From Excoecaria cochinchinensis (taxonomy: Eukaryota; Streptophyta; Magnoliopsida; Malpighiales; Euphorbiaceae), in NCBI GenBank assembly GCA_947683425.1, contig CANTUQ010000017.1, forward strand, positions 1,674,001 through 1,738,000: 64,000 nt of DNA, in the 5' to 3' direction. This document shows, in pieces, positions 37,642-47,859 of the stretch. The translations under genes and the position numbers were made by a program. The notes under the pieces were generated by a model that was not told the DNA's origin, searched no databases, and saw only the letters and a program-made list of their open reading frames with translations. How positions within the stretch are numbered: position 1 is the stretch's first letter; every line of letters starts with the position of its first letter.

Positions 37642-39629
37642 GACTTTAGGGCGATCAGGATGGGATTCATTTAAACTTTTAAGGTATTTACAAGTGCGTC
37701 TATTTTGGGCAACAATGAGGTTTCTTGGAGTCGCCACCCAATAGAACATTGGGAAGGGTCATCTAGCCTTGTCGAGCCTAAGACGGCGCATACATATCCA
37801 TCTTCGGCTAGCTAGAGAGATCTTGGAGGTCTCAGCCTCTACCCCCTGGAGCCTAAGATTTGTAAATTTAAGTCTTTTGGTGAGACTCAAGAGGTGTCTT
37901 GGAAGTCCTAGACCTCTCGCCTCATTGAGCCCCAAAGACCAGAGTGAGTTCGGGACTTCTCATTTATTTTTACCTTGATCAATATTATAATTAAGTTTTG
38001 AATTCATTGTTTCACCAACTTTCCACACGATGCATTTAATTAAAGCGCAATCATTCACATCACAAACATTCTCAGAATAAATTACAATAAAACTAGGGGC
38101 GGAATACAACCCCCATTAAAAAAATATATATAAATCATACAAAAAATCAGGATATTCATTTAGAGTGAGGACATTGGTCCTGCCATGCATATTTATTATA
38201 AAACATTTTTTTGATGTGATGGTTTTATTTTGGATGATGAAAATTGAGACATTGGTCCCATTTTTCTTTAGGAAAAATTCTAAATTAATTACTATAAAGT
38301 GTTTTGGCCCCTTTTTACTTTAACAACATTGAAATAATCTTAATAATAACATGAATAAAAAGCAAGAGTGAAGAAAGAACCCGTATGAAAATCCTCAGAT
38401 TGGCTCGACCCTCATCATTTACAACTTCAACTCCAAATTATCAGAAAATAACTCATAGGAAAAAAAACATGTCAGTGTCAAAAATGGTGAATAAAGTAAA
38501 GAAAAGAAAAATATAGGAGACTTTAAGAGAAATAAGTTAAAAGATAAAAAAAAGGTAACAAATGAAAACAATTAATATAAGCCAATTAAAATCATACAAA
38601 TGCTAATCCAGAATGTTTACCCTCGGATTTTACCTTTTAGGGTGAATATCGAATGGTTTAAGTCCCCGCACGCTCCACAAGGATCAAATAAAACGGATCA
38701 AAAATAAGAAAATTTGTATTTTCCCTTCTGGAAAATTTAATAACGATCGAGTGTTTGAATTAGCTGTATTGATGGAAACGAATGAATTTCGTTACCTCAA
38801 TTGGCTTAATTCACAAGAAGAATTTGAGTAAATCAATTAATTGGAAGAATTTTTAACAAGTAAAATAAGTAGAGATTTTATAAATCTTATATAAATTGCT
38901 CAAAAAAAAATTCCAGTCTCTCAAAAAGTGTTTAATTTTTCCACCCAAAAATTTGTCAAATTTTCTAACCCCTAAAAATGAATTTTACCTCCCAATTTAT
39001 AGAATTTTGGAGATAAAATTAGATAAGCATCAGTTTTGAGTTTGAATTTTAAAAGGAGTCTTTAAAATTCAAACTTTAACCAAATCTTAACCCACATTTG
39101 AAGGATGAGAGATAAAATTTTATCAAATCCGGCGATAACTGATTAGATCCACTACCGACAGGAATCCCTGCAACTACCGACGGGCGTCTCTACTAAGGGC
39201 ACGCGTGGAAATTCGGCTACAAATGGGCCGTAACTCGGGACTAGGGACGGGCGTCCCTACTCAGACACGTGTCCGTCCCTAGCTATAGACGGGCCGCATC
39301 GCGGGACTAAGGACGGGCGTCCCTATTCATACAAGTGTCTGTTCCTAGCTACAGACGGGCCGTCCCTACTATGCATAGAGACGGGGATCACCCAAGTAGG
39401 GATGGGCATCCCTACTTCAGACGGCCATCCCGTCTGTGGAGCAAAAATTCCTTTTTCAACCAAAATTTCCCAAAGTCTTTCAAAACCTCACGCTATAGCG
39501 AAAAAGATTTTAATCCTTGTGAAACCGAAAGATAAAAACCTCCGAATTCCATCCATTTATCCAGAAACCAACATGGATCTCTTCATCGGGTAACTCTGAC
39601 CTGGACTGCCTCAAGACCCGGTGTCTACA
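37642..39629 (-). repeat. 3' LTR of element C
   Basis: On minus it starts TGTAGACACCGGGTC at 39629. It lacks the last ~35 bp (the GCGCGTCACA end seen at 62128) through fusion with LTR G. It contains the CpG island, a TATA box, the conserved block (38608-38627), and an internal TGGCGACTCC (37727-37736). Compared with the 5' LTR it has an extra ~20 bp near 37768 and lacks ~29 bp near 38068. Confidence 0.85.
38994..39450 (-). promoter_or_regulatory. LTR C promoter region: TATA-like site and GACGGGC palindromes
   Basis: Minus CTATAAATT at 38994-39003. Upstream on minus (39120-39450) are repeated GGGACGGGCGTCCCTA, ACACGTGTCCGTCCC and TACAGACGGGCC motifs, including self-complementary ACACGTGT. The same cluster recurs in the 5' LTR at 63650-63930. 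Its role as enhancer is inferred from position. Confidence 0.55.
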
Positions 39630-39650
39630 GCTGCCCTTAATTTTTGGAAA
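39630..39650 (-). other. polypurine tract of element C
   Basis: The minus strand reads CCAAAAATTAAGGGCAGC up to the LTR start. It is a diverged version of the CCCCAAAATTGGGGGCAAC tract of B and D, with the palindrome lost. Confidence 0.7.
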
Positions 39651-39739
39651 ACTAGTGCACTAGTGTCTAGATGAGCCAAAATTCAGAGAAGAAAGGAAAG
39701 AAACGCATACCTGTGGTAGTCCTTACCTTTTTACCGTAG

Positions 39740-40020
39740 AAGTAACGATGCGTTGAGTCTGCTTCAGACTTACAGAACGTGAGGATTGCTCTCCTGAACT
39801 GTACCGAGTCTATTCCAGACTTAAAAAGTGCAGATGGTGATGGGCCGAGTCTGCTCTAGACTTACAAAATGCGAGGGTTGCTCTCCTGACCTGCACCGAG
39901 TTTGCTCCAACTTACAAGGTGCAGATTGCTCTCCTCCAACTTACAAAATGCAGATTGCTCTCCTGTTCTGCACCGAGTTTGCTCCAACTTACAAAGTGCA
40001 GATTGCTCTATCGCGTGTGC
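39740..40020 (-). repeat. 3'-region tandem units of element C
   Basis: Irregular units containing GAGAGCAAT, GTCTGGAGCAGACTCGGTGCA-like cores (plus: TGCACCGAGTTTGCTCC) and GCACTTTGTAAG. About six partial copies. They are homologous to 14641-14830 of element B, showing a shared ancestral array before the PPT. Confidence 0.75.
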
Positions 40021-40489
40021 CCTATTGTCCTCGTCTAGGCTTGCATGGTGGCTGACTTATCTTGCTAGTCCCGTTGTGATTTGTTGATTCTCATCTAATA
40101 TTTAATATGATCTTGAAGGATATAATGTTTGATCTATTTTTTCCCTCCTTTTGACTGTTGGTCATTTTCGAATTGGTGTAACCATGTTTCTGTATTATAA
40201 GAGATTCTTGTTAATTCTCACACCAATTAACTTTATTGGTAGATTTATGAACATTTTTATGTCTCTCCCTTATTATTTATCTTCTTGTTTTCTATATGAT
40301 CAACTGTCTTGTTTTCCTTTTCTCTTTTTCTCTCTTTAGAAATTTAAATCATGAATAAATGACATGCAAATTTAACAGGTTAATCCATAAATGTTTTTCC
40401 ACTAAAAGTTTAAATTTTGTACAATATACAAATGTGATTACAATAAAAAGTATAAATACAAAGCCAGAAGAACTCCCTGAACAATCTAC
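40021..40489 (-). other. 3' untranslated stretch between the sense extra gene and the tandem units
   Basis: T-rich spacer without credible coding sequence. It follows the apparent end of the sense extra ORF (acidic tail ending near 40490). A polyadenylation site for that gene would be expected here, but no single signal stands out. Confidence 0.45.
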
Positions 40490-40784
40490 AATGGCGCATA
40501 ATCTGAGAGCTCCTCTGGATCATCATCATCATCTGATATATGAACTGGCTGGCCTTGTGATGAAGAAGCAGATGGTCCCGCATCTGGAGCAGATGGCTGC
40601 CTGGGAGGGGCTGATGGTCCGGCCTGCTGAGCAGCCGAGGCTCTAGCCTATCGCTGGTATCTGGGAGGTGCCGCCACTGGTACTGATAACGACTGTGCTC
40701 TTGCTGGGTCCTGCTGCTGGAACTGGACCTGTGCATATCCATCAAGGAAGGCTGTGCGCATACCGTCATGAACTACAACGTGTC
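40490..40784 (-). pseudogene. C-terminal part of the sense extra ORF of element C
   Basis: The continuation of 50238-52010 beyond element F. In one frame it reads as a plausible tail: DGMRTAFLDGYAQVQFQQQ, a Pro/Ala/Ser-rich linker, then an acidic end (DDDDDPEELSDYAPL) and a stop near 40490. Relative to the upstream part there is an in-frame TAG right at the insertion point and apparently one missing base. 40780-40784 is the left copy of the F target duplication. Confidence 0.6.
40780..40784. repeat. target-site duplication of element F, left copy
   Basis: GTGTC immediately before the LTR start TGTCACACC. The identical GTGTC follows the other LTR at 50233-50237. A perfect 5-bp duplication is typical of Ty3/gypsy insertion and proves a single insertion event with both ends intact. 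Confidence 0.95.
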
Positions 40785-43174
40785 TGTCACACCCCAACCT
40801 ATAATATGGATACTTCTACTCGTGATTAGAGCGAGAAGGACCCAAGATAGATAGGAGTGTCACACCCCACTAGTATAAACATACAAACATCACATACAGA
40901 ATCACATATTTGGTACAAATAAAAACTTTAATAGAAAGAAGAGGGATATAGAACAAAATGAGTACTTTTATTTACATACAAAGAAAGTCTTTACATCTTA
41001 CATCATTTTACAAAAAGAAGAACGAATATACAAAATTCCAAGGTACACTGTTCAAAAGGGCTAACAAAATATTACATCCATTACAAAAGAAAGAAAAGCC
41101 TATACTATAACACTTCCGATCTCTAGCTGCGTTGGCCTTCCCGATGTGACACACCCAAACCACGTGTATCAGAACCTTCCACACATGCACGGATAAACAC
41201 CCGTGCTAAGCGAAATCGCTTAGTGGGGAAAACACACAATGCATGACCGCCACTCACAGTGACGGTAACAGAAAACACATGATAACAATGCAATTATGGG
41301 CATATAATCATACATAGTTAATTCAGATATTTGCATTCTCATCCAAAGATTCTTATACAAAACACAATGACACCTGCTTAATCATAATGAGTGGATAACG
41401 AGTACACATAGATACTTGAGAGTATCGGTATCATATTTCAAACACATAGATTAGATACCCGGAGGTATCAAATTATTCTATTTGTTTTATTCCAAATTGG
41501 TTTCACATAGAATCTTAAGAAAGATTCAAACAGAGGGATCGCGAGGATCCAATCCGGGGACCTGATCAGGGTCCAAATCGTACACATAGCTGCAGCAACA
41601 CATAACTCTATTAGGCATGCCTAACTATCCACTTATCCGACGTTAGCAGGTTATGCAAAATCTTATCACGTTTACATATATATTATTCATGCAAATAGAT
41701 AGTCAAAGCTTAATGAAAACTGCATGCAAAAGAAATTAAGTCATGAAGCAAAAGGGAAAAGAAATCAAATTTGGAAGTCACATCTGTCGCGCTCGCGACG
41801 ACTATCGCGCTCGCGACGACTGTCGCGCTCGCGACAGAAGCCAAACTACACCTCCCCGCCTCGTCTCGCGATCGCGAGGGATCTCGTGCTCGCGAGAGGA
41901 CGCAGATGCTGCTCTTCTGTCGCGCTCGCGAGGATTGTCGCGCTCGTGACAGAAGAGAGCCTTGCACAAGTTCGGAGCTCGAGCACTCTGTCGCGCTCGC
42001 GACAGAGAGCTCCATCGAGTTCCTTGGCGCGACATCTCTCGCGCCGGCTCGAGGGTTGAAACCTCCGCATTCTGTCGCGCTCGCGATATTGTCGCGATCG
42101 CAACAGACACGGGTTTTTCAGCCCTTACGCCCAAAATCTGCAGAATTCACACAAAACTCACATCTAAACTTCCAAAATGGATTCCAAACCTCAAAATTCA
42201 GCAATCCAAGCATCCACAACTCATAACATCAATAAAAACCCAGCTTTATCACCATTTATCTCAATTAAATCAAGTCAATTACATGTTCAATTTCAAGGAT
42301 TTCCAAAACAACACATGTAACAATAATTACCATTATTCACATAATTTCTCACAAATCCTTCAACAATATTCATTCTCTAGTATTTTATAACATGTTTAAT
42401 GTAATTTAAACTACAATAACACAAATTATAACCCCAATCAAACAAAAGCACATTTATTAAACTCAAATCACAAAGATGCACAAAAGATGAACAATCCCAA
42501 ACCTTCTCTCCTTAGCTCCTATTCGCGAGCTTCGCTCCCGCTAGCAATTTCTTTTCCTTTTGCCGGTCTAGGAGCCTCCTCTGAACCACAACCCACCATA
42601 ACTAAGATCAATTCCAAAACAACCCATAAACAAATACATATAAACTAAAACCTAGAGAAGAGGAAGAAGAAGAATCTAAAATATCCATAACCTCTACTCA
42701 CCTTTAAACTTCAAAAATCACAAGCTAAGCAACTCAATCTACTCAAGGGAAAGGAGAGGGAGCAAGATCGGGCCAAGAAGAAGGAAAAACAAAGAAGAAA
42801 GAAGAAGAAAAGAAGAAAATGGCGTGAAGAAGAGAGGGAACGGGAAAACAAGGGAAAATGGCTGCTTCTCTCTCTCACTCACCAACCCATTAAATGTTAC
42901 TCTATCCACTTAGCCACATGTCATCCTCCCCATAAAACACATGTCCCATATCACACCCTACTCCCATACCTTAACATACACATTAAGCTATCCCTTATTC
43001 ACTATATTCCCATACTTCCACTTATACCCTACACTAACCTATCTCCTCTTCTCAACTAATATACATAAATTAAATAAATAAACCAATTTAACACACACAT
43101 GCAACACATAAAAAAAATACACACATACAGACACAGACAGGCTCAAACTACTGGGGTGGTTTTGGGGTGTTACA
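40785..43174 (-). repeat. 3' LTR of element F
   Basis: 2390 bp with minus ends TGTAACACCCC (43174) and GGGTGTGACA (40785). A TATA-like GGTATAAGTGG lies at 43018-43028. A palindrome array lies at 41785-42107. A second GTGTCACACCCC occurs 74 bp inside the low end, giving a doubled terminus. Confidence 0.92.
41785..42107. repeat. TCGCGCTCGCGA palindrome array in LTR F
   Basis: About nine copies of a GTCGCGCTCGCGAC-type palindrome, three of them in an 18-bp tandem at 41786-41835, plus TCTCGCGATCGCGAGG and CTCGCGCCGGCTCGAG variants. The other LTR (48859-49163) has two tandem copies instead of three. The array is CpG-dense and lies 1067-1389 bp from the LTR start. Ser/Arg-rich open frames over it are by-products. 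Confidence 0.93.
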
Positions 43175-44520
43175 ATACTCCCCCACTTAACAGAATTTCG
43201 TCCTCAAAATTCTTACCTGTTCCGAATAACTGAGGGTATTGTAATCTCATAGCTTCTTCTGGTTCCCATGTAACTTCTTCAATACCGTGATGCTGCCATA
43301 GAACTTTGACTAACGGTATCTGCTTATTCCGAAGCTGTCTGATTTCCCTATCCAAAATCCTTTTCGGTTCCTCATCAAAAGATAAGTCTGACTGAATCCG
43401 AATATCTTGCACCGGTAACACATGCGAAGGATCTGACCGATATCTCCTGAGCATAGATACATGAAAAACATCATGTAATCTAGCTAACTCCATAGGCAAA
43501 GCTAATTGATACGCTACTGGACCTACTTTTCTCAGAATCTCATATGGCCCAATAAAACGTGGGCTTAGCTTGCCTTTCATGCCAAAACGGAGAACCTTTC
43601 GCCACGGTGACACTTTCAAGAAAACCTTATCACCCACTTCATACTGAATATCGCTGCGCTTCAGATTAGCATAAGAACGCTGTCGGTCCTTAGCTGCCTT
43701 CAAGTTCTGTTGCACAACCCTTACCTTCTCTTCGGTATCCCGCACTAAATCCGGACCTATCATAGCTTTTTCTGACAGTTCAGTCCAACATACTGGTGTT
43801 CTACATTTCCGTCCATACAATACTTCATAAGGGGCCATACCAATACTCACTTGGTAGCTGTTGTTATATGTGAATTCCATCAGAGACACATACCGATCCC
43901 AACTTCCTGAGAACTCTAAAGCACAACCTTAGAGCATATCTTCTAAAACCTGAATAACCCTCTCTGACTGACCATCGGTCTGCGGATGGAAAGCAGTACT
44001 GAAATTTAACCGTGTTCCCAAGGCTACCTGAAGCTCTTTCCAAAACTTAGATGTAAAACGAGGATCTCGATCTGATACAATGGATAACGGAATCCCATGC
44101 AATTGGACTATCTCATCCACGTACAGTTCCGCCAACTTGTCCATCGAATAATCCACTCGCACTGGTAGAAAATGCGCAGACTTCGACAATCGATCCACTA
44201 TAACCCACACTGAATCATGCTTACGCTGAGTCATAGGAAGACCAGATACAAAATCCATCGTGATGTCATCCCACTTCCATTGAGGAATGGGTAAGGGATG
44301 AAGCAATCCCGATGGCACTTGATGCTCAGTTTTCACTTGCTGGCAAGTAAGACACCTTGAAACAAATTCTGTTATATCTCTTTTCATTCCTGGCCACCAA
44401 TAAAATTGCTTCAGATCTTGATACATCTTGTCTCAACCAAGATGCATAGTGAAGACTGATGAATGAGCTTCTTGCAATAGCTTCTTTCTTAACTCACCCA
44501 CATTAGGTACACATAACCGA
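43170..44520 (-). pseudogene. integrase and chromodomain of element F
   Basis: Zinc-binding module: H, H, then CLTCQQ (about 44460-44320). Core triad: Asp in DDITMDFVSG, Asp in IVSDRDPRFTS, Glu in QTDGQSERVIQ. Then the GPYEILRKVG region and the chromodomain (PKRILDREIRQLRNKQIP, VKVLWQHHGIEEVTWEPE). Stops at about 44430 and 43928. All catalytic residues are kept. Confidence 0.92.
43175..43188 (-). other. polypurine tract of element F
   Basis: AAGTGGGGGAGTAT on minus, abutting the LTR. It lies within the end of the pol reading frame; the TAA stop is bases 3-5 of the LTR. Confidence 0.88.
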
Positions 44521-45960
44521 TTACCATGCCTAAGCACTCCTTCACTGTCTAATAAGTACTCAGACTGCTTGCCCTCTTTCACTGCTTGAGAAACACGCTA
44601 TAACACATGATCATCTAACTAAGCCTTTGCAATTTCTGATCTCAAACTTGGCTTAACCTTAAGTTGAGCAATCAGAGCACCTTCAGAATCAAATCTCCAA
44701 CTGCCTCGACTAGCTAATAACGCAGACAAAGACTTCCTACTAAGGGCGTCCGCCACCACGTTAGCTTTACCCGGATGATAGTCAATGATACAATCATAAT
44801 CCTTGAATAGTTCTAACCACCTCCGCTGCCTCAAATTCAACTCCTTCTGAGTTAACAAATACTTGAGACTCTTGTGATCAGTAAAAATTCTGCACGTCTC
44901 CCCATACAAGTAGTGTCGCCAAACCTTAAGCGCAAACACTACCGCTGCCAACTCCAAATCGTGAGTCGGGTAATTCCGCTCATGAGGCTTCAACTGTCTC
45001 GATGCATAAGCTACTACTTTATTTCCTTGCATCAGAACACAACCTAAGCCAATACCCGAAGCATCACTGTACATAGTGTATTCCTTACCCGAAACCGGCT
45101 GTGTGAGCACAGGAGCTTTAACCAACAATTCCTTTAAACGATCAAAACTGGCTTGACACTTTTCAGTCCAAACAAATTTAACATCCTTCCGAAGTAGCTT
45201 GGTCAAAGGAGATGCTATCACTGAGAACCCCTGAACAAACCGTCGATAATACCCTGCTAAACCCAGAAAACTTCTTACTTCTGGCACATTCTTCGGAGGT
45301 ATCCAATTAACAATTGCTTCAATCTTACTTGGATCAACCCGTACACCTTCTGCCGACACCACATGTCCAAGAAAGGTCACTTATTTCAACCAAAACTCGC
45401 ACTTACTGAGTTTCGCATACAACTGATGATCTCTTAACATTTGTAACACAAACCTAAGATGTTCCTTATGTTCTTTTCGATCCTTGGAGTATACCAAAAT
45501 GTCATCAATAAATACCACAACAAACTTGTCCAAATACGGTTGGAAAACTCGGTTCATCAGATCCATAAAGGCTGCAGGCGCGTTGGTCAAACCAAAGGGC
45601 ATAACTAGAAATTCATAATGACCATAACGCGTCCAAAAAGCCGTCTTCGCCACATCTGCTTCCTTAACCCCCAACTGATAATAGCCTGACCTCAAATCTA
45701 TCTTAGAGAATACCCCAGCTCCTCTTAATTGATCAAAAAGATCTTCAATCCTTGGCAATGGATACTTATTCTTAATAGTCACTTTATTAAGCTGTCGATA
45801 ATCAATGCACATCCGAAGGGTTCCATCTTTTTTCTTAACAAACAGCACTGGAGCGCCCCACGGTGATACACTAGGCCGAATGAATCCTTTATCCAACAAC
45901 TCTTGTAACTGACTCTTTAATTCTTTCAATTCCATTGGAGCCATTCTATAAGGAGCCTTA
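44521..45960 (-). pseudogene. reverse transcriptase and RNase H of element F
   Basis: RT: KKDGTLRMCIDYRQLNKV, FSKIDLRSGYYQL, FIDDILVYSKD (near 45500), FLGHVVSAEGVRVDPSK. RNase H: MYSDASGIGLGCVLMQ, HDLELAAVVFALKVWRHYLYG, ADALSRK. A TAA near 45379 interrupts the RT-connection (FWLK, stop, VTFLGH), and two TAG codons follow RNase H at about 44600-44620. The active-site residues are intact. Only about 60 bp separate the last stop from integrase sequence. Confidence 0.92.
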
Positions 45961-47753
45961 GAAATTGGAGCTGTCCCCGGGAGAATTTCTACTGACAGTT
46001 CAACTTCTCTCTCAGGAGGTAATCCCGGTAATTCTTCCGGAAAAACATCTACAAAATCTCTTACAACCGGAATGTCTTGAATCTTAACTTGACCTCTCTG
46101 AGAATCTAAAACCACCGCCAGAAACGCTTCACATCCTTTCCTGATAAATCTTCTGGCTTTCATAGCTGATACCACATTATGCAAAGAACTACTTCCAATT
46201 CCCTTCACCACCACAGGCATTTGATCTTTATCCTTCAAAACCATTACTTTCCTATGACAATCCACCACCGCACGGTGCTTATCGAACCAATCCATTCCCA
46301 GAATAATATCAAACTCATGGAAGGGCAAACAAATCAAATCCACTACAAAACCCTGAATCTTTAAAGGACATTTCCGACATACACGATTAACCATAATACT
46401 CTGACCCAACGGACTGGATATACAAATCTCATATTCCATCTTCTCCTCACTACCCAAACTATCCCACAACTTACCAGAACACACATAAGAATGGGTAGAC
46501 CCCGGGTCAATCAAAACATAAACTTCAGAATCAAGCAAAGAGAACTTACCGACAATCACTTCAGGAGCATTCTGTTCCTCTCGGGCCTTCATAGCATAGG
46601 CCCTACCAGACGAGGGCACAGGGCGATCTACTGATTCTGAGGCTTCTCTATCACAAGGCCTTCCACCTCGACCCCTTCCTCTACCCCTATTATGACTTCC
46701 TTGGGGTACATTAGATCCAGCTCGGCTCCCTTCCTGTTGTCCCAAAGAATCTCCAAATCGGTTCGGACAATTTGCAAGTAAATGGTCCGTAGAACCACAT
46801 CTGAAACAACCTCCTATTAACCATCGGCACTCACCCCAATGTTGTTTACTACAATGGGTACATCGAGGAGGGCCATCTCCTCTACTAGAGCCCGATCCCC
46901 TTGAAGAATCCTGCCTCCTCCCTCTAGGGGCCGGACTAGCTACAGACTCTTCAGCAAAGTTCCCTTGCAATTCCCTTGGTCTCTTGCCTGAAGAAGAGCC
47001 ACCTCTTGTAGACTTTCTTCTCTGAGCCTTTTCTCTCATTATATTCTCAGAGCGCTCCGCCCTCAAGGCTGCTTGAACCAACTGATAATACTTCACATTT
47101 GGAGCCGACATCAATGAAATTAGCATCACCTTCAACGACTCATTCAAGCCTGATTCAAAATACTGACATCGAAACTCTTCCGTGAGAACTCTTGGCGGCG
47201 CATACTTAATGAGCTTATTGAACTCATCCTCATACTCAGCCACAGACATCATTCTTTGCTTAAGAGTGAGAAACTGTGCCCACTTGGCATCCTTATAAGC
47301 TTCGGTCACATACCGGTTCTGAAACTCACCCTCGAAGAACTCCCAAGTAATTGGTTCAGGAACCTGCGGTTGACTAACCACCAACCTCCACCAATCATAG
47401 GCAGAACCTTGTAACAAAGACAAGGCACACTCCACTTCTTGCTCCGGTGGGCATCTTATCTCCCTAAGTACTCTGGATGTCTTCTCTAACCACATCTCCG
47501 CTTTATAAGATTCATCTATGCTAGTACCAAAGAAATTCTCTGTACCATGCTTTCTTAACCTCTCAATAGGAGCACTAGGCGCTGTTACCCTTTCAAGTAC
47601 CCTTGTCATACTCTGAAGCACCACTTCCATTGGTCCCAAAGGCACCTCAGGATACCCCCTAGGAGGTTGAGCCGGACCAAAAACTGAGGGATCCTGCTCT
47701 TGGGGATTCGCACTTTCCGCTGATCCCTCAAGTGATCCACGAGCAGACTCCAT
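45961..47753 (-). pseudogene. gag and protease of element F (frame open, continuous with RT)
   Basis: One open frame of 790 codons from ATG 47753 to 45381. Residues 60-240 are the retrotransposon gag block (RKHGTENFFGTS, SAYDWWRL, YVTEAYKDAKWAQF). Two Cys/His knuckles: CTHCSKQHWGEC (298-309) and CFRCGSTDHLLANC (316-329). An RGRGRGG basic patch at 356-364. Protease active site LIDPGSTHSYV at 414-424, and the DIILGMDW strand later. RT begins near residue 600. This part looks intact. Confidence 0.93.
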
Positions 47754-47842
47754 AACTACAAAACATAAACGCAGTGCGCATCAGGCCAACACAACTCCCA
47801 CACTAACTAACACACTGAAACCCAGTAACATCTAAACCAAAA

Positions 47843-47854
47843 GCTCTGATACCA
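47843..47854 (-). other. primer binding site of element F, tRNA-Met type
   Basis: Minus TGGTATCAGAGC, exact match to the common plant initiator-Met primer site, five bases from the LTR edge. Confidence 0.93.
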
Positions 47855-47859
47855 CCTAA

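Noticed and set aside
41710..42390. Ser/Arg-rich or Ala/Thr-rich frames resembling SR proteins
   Set aside because: They translate the TCGCGCTCGCGA array on both strands and recur unchanged in the other LTR at 48785-49447; they are not genes.
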